Shown here: in pieces, positions 34,301 to 44,493 of the stretch
How the letters are laid out: each line of letters opens with the position of its first letter
How positions within the stretch are numbered: position 1 is the first letter of the stretch
Origin: Terebella lapidaria
Lineage: Eukaryota; Annelida; Polychaeta; Terebellida; Terebellidae
Assembly (NCBI GenBank): GCA_949152475.1
Contig: OX424568.1
Location: forward strand, 10,019,667 to 10,083,666
Reading direction: 5' to 3'
DNA: 64,000 nucleotides
The notes under the pieces: generated by a model
Database searches by the model: none
What the model saw: the letters and a program-made list of their open reading frames with translations, nothing else
Told to the model about the DNA's origin: nothing
Made by a program: the position numbers and the translations under genes

Positions 34301-35484
34301 GGTTACCCGGACTCCCAGACTTGTACAACATGTGTCTGTCCTCAAGGCTTCGCCCCGCCTTTCTGTGATCAGGTCGCTCCCAGCTCCTCAGGTAACCGCC
34401 TCAAATACTTTTTATCCTTATTATCAATGGTATATGGATAAACTGAAATTATATAATATACTCAGAGGTTTTCCAAGAGTTTCACAATAAATGAAAAGAA
34501 TCGTAGGTATGCCACAATTTGAGACTGACTTGGAGTTATATATTGTCAACGTTTGCGGTGTGACCTATGATTATGGACCTATATCCAGTTTGAGAGTATA
34601 TAAGCTCAAACATCTCACCACAGCCTGTACAGACAGTGGACTACACGTGGCTCAAACCGGGCAGACGAAGTGTGTTCAGCTGACAGGCCCGGGTCTAAGT
34701 GGCGCCACATGCAACTGGCATATCAGGGTAACAATATGGTTGGACAGCCATGATTTTGGCGACGAACTAACATACACACTTTATTTACTTGGTAATTTCA
34801 CAGTAATTGGAATGGAATCATTCCTAAGACACAAATTGTCTACTAGTATATGTTTGTCCCCGAAATCATAACGTATCTTCATTTAACCCCACGTATCTGT
34901 GCTTGTTGCTCAGTACTGTCTGGGTGCAGAGTGGTACAAAACAAAAGTATAGTATTTGACAGGCATTTGGGGTTTGCATAGTTCGCTTATTTGCAGAGGA
35001 GTCTGTTCGGTAACTCGAAGATCAAGCTGTGGTTTCCAAATTTCAATATGTACGGATGTTCCCACACTTTCTTGGAAGTTCGACAGGACAACCTTGTGAA
35101 GCGCGCACCATGGTAATTCATGGAACTAGTACAATATACCTACGATCCAATACCTTACATGCACTGAATTCTTACGAACTTAATTTACTACTTTCTAATT
35201 TTGAACACCTACAGATAGATCTATTCCACAAACCAGAATGAAAGCAGCTTCAAAAGCACAATTTATAAAAGTTATCATTTTCACAATAATTATTCCCATA
35301 TACGCCTTACCATTATCAAATACTAGTGGAGGTGATCTGACATATTATATACTATCTACTCGCCAGGTACTGCGACAACCAGGGACCTAACGTGATGTAC
35401 GGGGATCGATTCCTGATTCACTTCCGCAGCAAGACTAGCAGTCTACCGGACTGTGGGCTGAAAATGTGCTGGAGCCGGGAGTAA
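31395..35484 (+). CDS. astacin-family (M12A) zinc metalloendopeptidase with EGF-like and CUB-like domains, copy B
   Basis: Exons correspond one to one with copy A: 31395-31466, 32092-32127, 32250-32501, 32638-32842, 33086-33303, 33546-33749, 33874-34003, 34224-34391, 34624-34727, 34997-35112, 35367-35484, again 540 residues. Domain order, signal peptide, zinc site HEIGHAIGVQHE and Met-turn are unchanged. Visible amino-acid differences from A are Asp25 to Asn in the propeptide, Thr171 to Ala near the mature N-terminus, and Gly505 to Asp in the CUB-like YCG motif. About four further changes are silent. Both genes look intact, so dosage or early divergence is more likely than loss. The CUB change removes a glycine that is nearly invariant in CUB domains and could affect this module. 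Confidence 0.93.
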
Positions 35485-35538
35485 GATAGGCCAGAAGCCA
35501 GGGCCTGCTAATGTACGTGCTGGTGTATTCTGCCATGG

Positions 35539-35544
35539 AATAAA
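35539..35544 (+). terminator. polyadenylation signal of astacin gene B
   Basis: AATAAA 55 bases after the stop at 35482-35484, immediately followed by a second overlapping TAAATAAAA run. Confidence 0.6.
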
Positions 35545-36441
35545 TAAAATGACGATGTGCAATTCAAATCAAGGCTCTGTTGTGTATTGTGTGATTGTAA
35601 AGCAGCACATGATTGGAGATGAGATAAATCGCAGTCTCATGTATTGGCAATCGTTTGAGAATACGGGTAAATGCACGTCGATTATAGAGTCCATCAACAC
35701 ACAATCATTGTCGTCGTGAATCTTGTGTATGATTAGCCAAATATATGCTCATTGTTGAAACATAAAACACTGTGTGCTGATTGATACGGCAACCAAATAC
35801 ACTCTTGCAGACAAACAACTTTGAAATCAATCTTTATTTTCGTATGGCAAAGTTTTGCGTTACAACTTTAATATCCGACATTTCATTCATGACATCAACC
35901 ACATACATTGACAATAATCATCATATATAGTTTATTCATAGAGTTCTACTTATTCGAAGACTCCAAACTTTCGTACAAAGGCACAATTCTGCAACTCTGT
36001 AACGATCAAAATGACTACTCTCTCTCAGTTCCTGTTCGGAAGGGTCCGTGTGTCGTATATGGCGCCGAAATTTGGTCATTCGATTTATTCTGCAGCACTT
36101 CTTCCAGTAATGCTGGATCTATGAGAGCCATGTCATAGCATTATATGCATGAATTTAAACACCATGACCAAGAGTCTTGTGAATTTGTTGTCACAGCGAA
36201 AACATACTTGGCACCGCGTGCCTGGCATGGCATATTGTGGTGAACGATTGTTACCCATGAAACAATGCAACAGCTTCCGTTTCCTGTTGGATGGAAATTG
36301 TCCACGTGGTTGAATGACAGCAGGTTCCATGCATCTCACGAGAGTTCCACAAGAGTCACAAATATTACACGTCCGTCACTCGTTGAAGCAGAAACAAATA
36401 ACACGAAAAATATATGTGTAAACTTGAATGCCACTGTCCTT

Positions 36442-36992
36442 CTACCGCTGGGTTACTCGCTTGATGGCGCCACCTGGCGTATAGATACATTTCTGGGTGT
36501 CCCGAAACCGATCAAAGTCACACCAATTATATCCCCTGTTCTTCTGGGTCTCCGTCAACTTGGGCAGGTGTGAGCGTCGACTGCTAGCAGTGGTGGGGCG
36601 ACTCAACTTCGTCACAGATTCCTTGATATCGTCCAGTGAGACGAACGTCGCCATTCCTCTTCCAAACGCCATGAATCCATACGCTTCCAGTTTCTTGTCT
36701 ACCGCGGACGTACGCGAGAGGGGTCTACTAGGCGTCGTCGCGGACGTTGGTCGATCCGTAAACGCCCCTTCCCCACGTTCCCAGTGGGCTGGGGTGCGCC
36801 GACCGCTGGGCGCCGCGGATGAAGCCCGCCTGATGAACGCATCTCGTTTGGGGAATGCCCCCCATGGTTGACTGACACTCATCGTCGCTTGTATTCCTAC
36901 GCGAGTGGGAAATAATCCCCAAGTTTTCAATCCGAAAGTGTCGTGAAAGTACTCACTAGTCCTGAAAATTTGTACTATCGGTATGTCCTTTT
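36442..36992 (-). CDS. small conserved gene, copy 3 (longest; unknown function, possibly axonemal)
   Basis: The open frame runs from a TAG (36442-36444) back to about 36990. From the ATG at 36880-36882 it encodes 146 residues. An acceptor-like TTTTCAG just upstream of a continuing open frame (TSEYFHDTFGLKTWGLFP) suggests that this is a last exon starting near 36962. The protein is basic and rich in Ser, Arg, Pro and Thr, with no signal peptide or membrane segment. It contains PWGAFPKRDAFIRR, RRTPAHWERGEG, and a Gly/Phe motif (YGFMAFGRGMATFVSLDDI). Short repeated basic-aromatic motifs of this kind remind me of ciliary microtubule-inner proteins, but I cannot assign a family. Two truncated copies lie at 7990 and 26936. 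Confidence 0.6.
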
Positions 36993-38622
36993 ACATCACT
37001 GCGATATGAACACGACTGTCTAATATTATGTCACTCACGTGCATATCTTTTCAACGTCCAATTACTGTATGTTTGCTTTGATCGCTGGATGAACAAATAG
37101 TGATACCTCCCATACCAAAGCGTTAAACAAGGCCAACATGTACACATGCGAAAAAAAGGTGTGTTTGTGATCGTTCTCTATATTTGTCTCTCTCTTTTCA
37201 CCACATAATATTTTTTTCCTTCGCGTTGTTCCAATCAATAATGCTATGGACGAAGTGTTGGGGTATAATATGTCAAACATATATGCGCCTATTGCCACTC
37301 ATGTCACGCATAATCCGCGTAATATGATCGCTTTATGCGAGTGAAGTCACGTCCTTAATACCTCGACATATCAAGTATATGCACTTAGCCTCTTAGGTTG
37401 GCTTTAAATCAGCGAGCACGTGGCACAAAGTGGTGCTCCATATGCAAATACATATCTTTAAGTTGATTACAGCAATCCTATTGGTCTCATAAAACTAATA
37501 CAAGTAAACTTTTCACCCGATTGGCAAATTCGTTATAATTGCTTGCGGATGATTTAACGATAAACAACGGATATTACAAATACATGTATATTGATTCAGT
37601 TACCTTGAATTTAGTCATGCCTTGAATATTGTTAATACTATAATTGATCACTGCAATACATTATTGCCAATATATGTCCATCAATATTGTCGTGCTAGTT
37701 ATTGGACAATGAACGAAAGATCATTGTTTTGTTGAATTTAGGCATTTTAAAATAATCATCCTGAAACATAGTATACTACTATATACACTATTCGCAACTC
37801 AGAAGTCAGAACGAGTCTTCAGGTGCAAACGGAAACTACATTATCCTCCTACAATTCAACTGCTCTGTTCCATTCGTACGAGAGAACAACATGTCAAAAA
37901 CATGAAATATTTGGCAAAACATATTTGTTTTTGCCCGCCCACTCCATTTTACAGATGGTATTAGCAGAAAAGCATCTTTCACACGAAGATGTTCAATTAT
38001 AGATAAGGAAGGCTTTCTCCAACATCCCTTGTCATATGAACCATTATTGGAGAATGAATGGATTGCCATGCGAAATGACATTGGTGTTTCCAGTCATCAT
38101 TTTCCAATAAAGAGGAACCGGCTTGCTATAAAGCTGAGAATGATGGCTATATGTCTTTATCGGCATTTCTGGCTCATGGGTATCATCAATTTTGACCAGA
38201 TATTTATGAATAAATGAAGGTATGAAAATATATATGCCTCCACGTATTCAAAGATAAGGAACCAAATAATCTTAAGTTCAATATTTGATGGTGCTTAAAA
38301 CTTTTGATTCCGAATTTTTGCTATTTTCAATATGTTTCAGTTAAAAAAACATGTTTTCCGATTCCGTTATCGTTCAAATAAATTGGGGAAAATAATTTTA
38401 CTGGAACTCTTATCATGCATAAGATCAATCATCTATGATGTACAACGCAAGCTCTTGCAAAGTGGATTTCTCGTCTGAGTTTGACTCAAGTCATGAGGAA
38501 TACAAGCAGCGAGGTGTATCGTTCAGCGCTAGAACATAGCGAGGGCCGTGTCTGCGACCCCCAGCTTTCTTCTCTTGAGAGCTGGTCCCACATATACTTT
38601 TTGAAACATTCATTCATATAAT
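36993..38622. other. intergenic, AT-rich
   Basis: No gene or RNA recognised. Frames are short and lack family resemblance. Confidence 0.4.
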
Positions 38623-39122
38623 TCACCCATTGCACTATTGGAAATTCGGTATTATCGCCCCATTGTTTTTCCCCTAACTTGGCATTGACATTGCTCAAGT
38701 TGCTGATTGTCCAGACGACTCAAACATGATCTGTAGCTCCTTAATACTACTCATCTAGCGAGACTCTTAATTGAGTTGTGTTCTCGCATTTTAAGCCTTA
38801 TTCAAAACAGAAGACCGAGTTGCACAACAAAGGTGTCCCCGGTGTGAGCTATGCGTTTGGTAAGTCAATTTTAATGAAGTGCTGAGAGGAGTTGAAAGTG
38901 ATCTCAATGGCACTTTGAGCAATGGCAAGGCCATGTGGCCCAAGTATCATACACTGCGCCTTAATACTACTCGTCCACTAAATGAATGCCATTTAATCCG
39001 TCTGCCACCTTTTTAATCCTTATTGAATATAGAAGAAGGCGCAGTGTATGATACTTGGGCCGGCCATGTTAGGGGAAAAACCAAGGGGCGATAATACCGA
39101 ATTTCCAATAGTGCAATGGGTG
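38623..39122. mobile_element. inverted-repeat element with about 75-bp arms, carrying a nested MITE
   Basis: 38624-38698 is the inverted copy of 39070-39121 joined to 38915-38936. The right arm is split by the 125-bp MITE at 38937-39061 and its target duplication. Shared phrases include CCCATTGCACTATTGGAAAT and CGGTATTATCGCCCC. A diverged relative of the MITE interior (CTCCTTAATACTACTC) also lies at about 38733. No outer target duplication could be defined. Confidence 0.65.
38937..39061. mobile_element. 125-bp-family MITE with perfect terminal inverted repeats
   Basis: 125 bp. The two 24-bp ends (38937-38960 and 39038-39061) are perfect inverted repeats starting GGCCCAAGTATCATACACTG. A perfect 8-bp target duplication GGCCATGT flanks it (38929-38936, 39062-39069). 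The 8-bp duplication fits hAT, P or Merlin-type transposases. It has no coding capacity and is inserted into one arm of another inverted-repeat element. Confidence 0.9.
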
Positions 39123-39513
39123 TATTGAAATGCACGATCCCCTCGAACAGAACCATGATGTAGTTTCCTACTTGATATGAAGATACTAACCCAAGCTATA
39201 AGTGTCATATCTCTGAAGCAATGCTGTACACCTGAAATAGACGTGTCTGGCCTTGAAATTAGCCACTGAATATCGTCAGGCTGAAATCTACATTTAAGGA
39301 TGCTTATCAGTCAGGATCCATGCATTATCAGCAGAATTCTGGTATGTTTTGTTTGACCTATAACTCTGCAGTTTTTTAATGGATTGCGCTGAAAATTGTT
39401 GCGTAGGTTCTATCCATGACTACAAGGCTTGTCCAATGGCCATATGGAAGACCCAGTCGATATTCATACAGATCCTGAACGTTATACACCGCCAATCAAA
39501 TGTAACTTACATA

Positions 39514-39621
39514 TAGTTCCGATGAAACTGACATTGGTACTGATAGGACGACGTGAGTACCATGTCATGACATGGTACTCACGTCGTCCTATCAGTACCA
39601 ATGTCAGTTTCATCGGAACTA
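39514..39621. repeat. perfect 108-bp palindrome
   Basis: Two 54-bp arms (39514-39567 and 39568-39621) are exact reverse complements with no spacer, centred on ATGTCA|TGACAT. Similarity ends abruptly at TAGTTCC on the left and GGAACTA on the right. Confidence 0.95.
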
Positions 39622-39987
39622 CTTACATAGAAAACAGACAGCGTTTTAGGGTACAGTTGCTTGACTATGGTTAGTCTACATATCATAGAACAATAACCTA
39701 CTGCCTGTTTTGGGATTTACCTCAACTCTTGATGGGATTTTGATGGTAAAAATAGCATGTTATATATCATCGGCATTGAAGATACACTGGGCGAAAGAAA
39801 TTGGTTATCAATCGCAATAATAACGTCTATATCCGTTGGCTTTGTAAACTCAACCGCAAACTACATCAAGAATTCAGCGACTCTAATTATTTCTAAGTGC
39901 AGTATAGAACGAAAATCACAACAACATCTCATTCCTGAGTACAACGTTCTCGACAGTTGAGCATTGACCAGCGGCACAAGACATTTT

Positions 39988-40112
39988 GGCCCAAGTACCG
40001 TACACTGCTCCTTAATACTACTCGTCCACTGAAAACATACCATTTAATCCGTCTCGCACTTTTTTAATCCGTATTGAATATAGAGGAAGGCGCAGGATAT
40101 GATACTTGGGCC
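39988..40112. mobile_element. 125-bp-family MITE
   Basis: 125 bp with ends GGCCCAAGTACCG and GATACTTGGGCC. The flanks GACATTTT (39980-39987) and GACATGTT (40113-40120) match at 7 of 8 bases, consistent with an 8-bp target duplication that has acquired one change. Confidence 0.85.
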
Positions 40113-40120
40113 GACATGTT

Positions 40121-41128
40121 CAGGGGATCGCAATAGATATACACACTTGCGCATCAATTCGACATGAATATAGATGGGATACTTGAAATATAAGGGTAGG
40201 TTATTGATCACGGATATGGCCACTCGCTGTAGTTAAGAAACTACACCATGTAATGCTTCGTGTACGCAACGTAAGTTACATTTGTTCAAGCAATATTCAA
40301 CTCCATTTATATACTAATTTATTAATGGAATCTTCATTCTCTTATTTGCGTCAGCTTCATGGATATATAGAGAATATATATTCCAAATTTCATGTAAGTT
40401 TGTTATGAAACGGCCGAGGTATGATCCAAAATTGCACATGGTATGGAACCATTGAAAGTATGTGGATCGTGCTCGATACGCAATCTTAAGTGATGTATAA
40501 AAGTAGCACAGCAATTATTAATCAATTTAAAAATCAAACACACGTCAGGAATCAGGGAGGGGGGGGGGGAACATGTTCCGACAACTAAGAAGACGACTTA
40601 CGGTGAACGAAACCCCACGACAATAGTTTATCTCCCCATGATGTTGATGGTGTCAACCGAATTATTTTGTCCTTCGGGCGAAACCAGTGTGCGCTATGAT
40701 ATTATGTTCGCCCTCGTGTCATAATGCAACTATTCATATATATTTGGCACTGTTCATGAAAGAGCTATTGTAATAACAATTTACGAATTTATATCGTAGA
40801 GTACCGTACCATGATTGTGCTTTGAAAAAAATAAGTTTTTATGAAAATATTATGAGAAGTTATAGTTTGTTTAGTAGACGGTAGTAAAAATGTTGTGCAA
40901 AAAAAAAAAAAAACATGTTTTTGTGCTGCGATTGCAAATGAATCTCGACTGATTTAAATCGAAATCGTTTATTATTCAGCAATTGTACTTCACAACACTA
41001 AGAAATCGAAACATCAGGAGGAATAATACCGATCTTTTGTACAAGCATTCAAAGTCAACGGGAATAAAACCATCATTCAGAAAAACGTATACGACAGAAC
41101 ATCGTGGAATTTGCCGATAAAAAAAAAC
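40121..41128. other. intergenic, AT-rich, nothing recognised
   Basis: Contains a short G-run near 40559-40569 and an A-run near 40898. No gene or RNA recognised. Confidence 0.4.
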
Positions 41129-41134
41129 TTTATT
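41129..41134 (-). terminator. polyadenylation signal of the Cys-loop receptor gene
   Basis: AATAAA on the minus strand, 41 bases downstream of the stop codon at 41176-41178. Confidence 0.55.
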
Positions 41135-41175
41135 ATTCCACACACGGAACACGTGAACAAGTAACGTTAGACTTG

Positions 41176-44100
41176 TCAGTTAGCGGACTTTGCCCAGTAC
41201 ACGGCATTGAAGAGCACAAAGCATGATGGGTAGATGACGCGGAGGGCGATATCTATTTTCCTCGCAAGGTCCGGCTGGATAACGACCGGACCGATTTTAA
41301 CCATCGGCAGGTTTTTGTTGGTGCCGTCATCCCTCTGCAAGATATGAAATAAAGTTGTTTTCCGCTTATTTGTTGACATTCAACAAACTATAAATATCTT
41401 GCCCAGGAGATGTGATACTAGTATCTGACATCTAAACGAAATATTTGTGCAATAAACCAAGGCACGTGAATTGTTTCTGCTATGATATTGAAATATACAA
41501 TGAAAACATACGTGTGATAACTATTATCTAGGCTATCATACGTGTGAATTGCTCAATGATGTCATCATGACGTCAGTGCGGATTCGATCGGACTCGGACA
41601 TTAATGCCTGATACTGATAGTGTTTTGTTTCAATTCCAAGACTGCTTTCCATTAGCCTTTTCTATTGGCCTCATCAAAATTATACTAGCGATAAATGGAT
41701 AACAGCAGATCGATGATCCGACGTACCATGAGCTCGAACTGGTCGCCCGCTTGCCCCTTTGCCAGCAGATCCCGTCCAAAGACCAGGTGGAGTAACATGA
41801 CCTCGAAGACGGCCACGACCATGAAGAAAAAGCAGGACGCCATCCAGGCATCAATGGCTTTCACGTACCCGACCATCGGTGAGGCCATCTGGCTTGCAAC
41901 CATGAACGGGACGAGGCAGAACAGTAGGAACACGCTGGTGGGGTGAGAAGGCGGTAATTGTAAGATTTGTGTAATCATCAGCGTGGAAAGTGGTGTTTGC
42001 TGTATGTGCCAATGAATCCTTACAAAGTAGTACTATGTACGCGTGGACTGTATATGTGTAAGTTTACGATTGATATTACACAGTTAAACAGATAAAATAT
42101 TGTTACGATAATAATTTAAATCAAATATTCAAAAGAAAGTAATATATGTAGTAACTGTCGAATTTTATGAATGTATTTTCACCGATTTATTAATTTTATG
42201 CTTAGAGTGCACGATTTCCAATAATGCTGGTCTTTTTTTCTGCTTGACATGTATCCATGAAAAGTTTACCTGTAAATGGTTCGCTCCATCAATGCAGCGG
42301 GAGGTAACCAGAACACCAAACAACTCAAGGCGACCAATAGGAAAGTCGGAACGTACAACAGAACAACGTAGTGTGCGTAACGGCGACTCAGGTTGAACGA
42401 AACCTCGAGAGAACTGTAATTCCCTGTCGCTGCAAGTGTCAATATTGAACTTTCATACACAACAAAGCAATAAAGTGTGAATCTATGCCAGTGATATATT
42501 CTTGAGATGAAATATTTCGTGTCGATTTCCGACTTTTTTACGGCATCATAGGCAGATCAGTATAATAACGCCACAGACAGTTTCAGAATACTAGTAAACA
42601 TTTTAAGTTGCGTTTTAAAAATACTTGTTAGCCTACACACATGTGCTTGACAATAGCCTAACTAATCAATTATCAGTGAATAAAACGAATCACGACTTAC
42701 AGAGGGTCATGAACTTCCTAGCTGTGGTGATTCCACCGATAGTGAAGACGGGATGAGTGGCCTGCGGGGAAACAACAGCGTCCTTCATCGCCAGTGTCAG
42801 CTGATCATCCCTGTACATGTCTGTAAGATACCGGGGTCCACATGGGCAGTGTGTTATTGTGATATATACTTGGACTTGTAGGTATGTAGTGCATGCATAT
42901 ATTTTAAGATGATGATTGGGGTATTTTCTTTGTAGGACTGTGTCTTTAAATATATAATAAATATATAATGTTATTCGGAACTGGGGCGTGTCCAGGAGGG
43001 TGTAAGAAGGGTGGGGGGGGGGGGCACTTCCTGAATTATTGATAACTTTTGTTTCAGAAAAGTATAGATATTATACCTACAAAAATTTGTTTTTGGCACG
43101 AATATCAACATCAGACAAAAGGTTAAACATAAAATACGGAGAGAAGCAGATAAAAGCGTTGCAAACTTACAGCTTTCTATCCCGAACCCACATTTCTGAG
43201 AGTCGTGGGGGAATTTCGCAAGGCTCATGTCACAATGGGCCACTAGTGTCAATCTATTGAAATGATGTGAAAACACTTAGTAGCGTGCAATAATAAGATT
43301 TATAATATGCATACAAATTCTGAATAATACAGCGAAAGTGCAAACAAAATTATGTCATGCCTTGCCCTCCTGGAAATACCTACTTCGAACTGACAAGGAA
43401 CGTTCCGTCACGCCTGAATCTGACACCGACGTTGGGTGTAGACGTCTTCTGCACGGCAGTGTCGTGGGAATTTGTGAAAAACAGATCGGGGAACCAGAAC
43501 ATGGACTTGGCCATGTCAAAGTCGACGATCACGTACTCAGGACCCCCTTCATACACAACACGCTGGTCTCGCCAGATGTAGCGGAAGTACATGTCATAAG
43601 CCATCTCCTGTATTAAAATTTGTTTAACGATCGGATGAGAACTGTGTATTTTCAAACATTCATGATTCGAGTATGAAATTGATGTTTTATTCGAGGGATG
43701 AATCTACCTGATATATTATTAATGAGATAGAAGGGTGAAATTGGGTGAAAGAAGGGAATTTGATGCCCATTGGAGACATAATTTATAGTTGATCCGATAC
43801 TCCAAACAAAGTTTCAGGCAAAAACACTTACCATGTCGATTTCACTAATTGCCCGAACATTCATGATGTATAAACTGACATTGACCTGGTCAGGCTTGCC
43901 TGGAATTAGAAGGACTTTGTTCAATTCCAAAGATAAGTACGAAACGTAAACTTGGAATAATAATTATATCATCATGTACGAGATCGCTGCCATGGTAACT
44001 GACCAGTATCCTCCCCAGGTCGGTGTTTAGTGTAGCGACCATTCCGTTTCAGGTGGTTGATTATTTCTGTTGTTGTCGTGTTTTCATCGTAAGTAAATCT

Positions 44101-44493
44101 TGAAAATTAAAGAGCGATTTACCAAACATATAGTACACTCAAACATATAGTACTGTCACTCATTCACTCATCCATTCAATCCACATTCATACAACATGTT
44201 TACATGAATAAATAGAAAAGATCTTATCAGTTAGATACTCATGAATACTCGTGAAGGCATGTTTTAGTTTGGACTTGATTGGTAGGCCTACATCCAGAGA
44301 ATATAACTATTGGATCTAGATCTAGTTGGCAAAAGAAAGAAAAATACGGTATGACAAGCTGGTAAAATATTATGAGATTATTACTATTAAAAGTATCAAA
44401 CACAAACCTGCTATTAACTGGTATTGCATCCCCAAATGATACTGATATAATAATCACACAAAATATCAGCATCAAACAACGCCCACTCTCCAT
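41176..44493 (-). CDS. Cys-loop ligand-gated ion channel subunit
   Basis: Nine exons with GT-AG junctions: 44408-44493, 44004-44098, 43832-43899, 43384-43607, 43171-43253, 42701-42820, 42270-42429, 41727-41934, 41176-41334, giving 400 residues from the ATG at 44491-44493. Signal peptide at about 1-25. The extracellular domain has MYFRYIWRDQR, WFPDLFFTN and the Cys-loop Cys165-Cys179 (CDMSLAKFPHDSQKC), 13 residues between cysteines as in the family. M1 is about 245-266 (YVVLLYVPTFLLVALS), M2 about 275-294, M3 about 302-330 (GYVKAIDAWMASCFFF) and M4 about 375-397. The M3 start and Cys-loop resemble GluCl/pHCl/glycine-type anion channels. M2 is atypical (MERTIYSVFLLFCLVPFMV), without the usual Pro-Ala-Arg and polar lining. 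The M3-M4 loop is very short. No vicinal Cys pair, so not a nicotinic alpha subunit. Ligand and ion selectivity are unknown. Confidence 0.9.

Larger units (their letters stand above)
24409..36122. repeat. segmental duplication, unit B
   Basis: Unit B is the second copy of the segment at 6834-22270. It holds the small gene remnant (26936-27247), the putative secreted ORF (27475), the MITE (28323) and the second astacin gene (31395-35484). At 35831-35846 it retains the uninterrupted target into which a 3-kb element inserted in unit A. Its right tail runs directly into the third small-gene copy at 36123, which probably reflects the original gene order. Confidence 0.9.
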
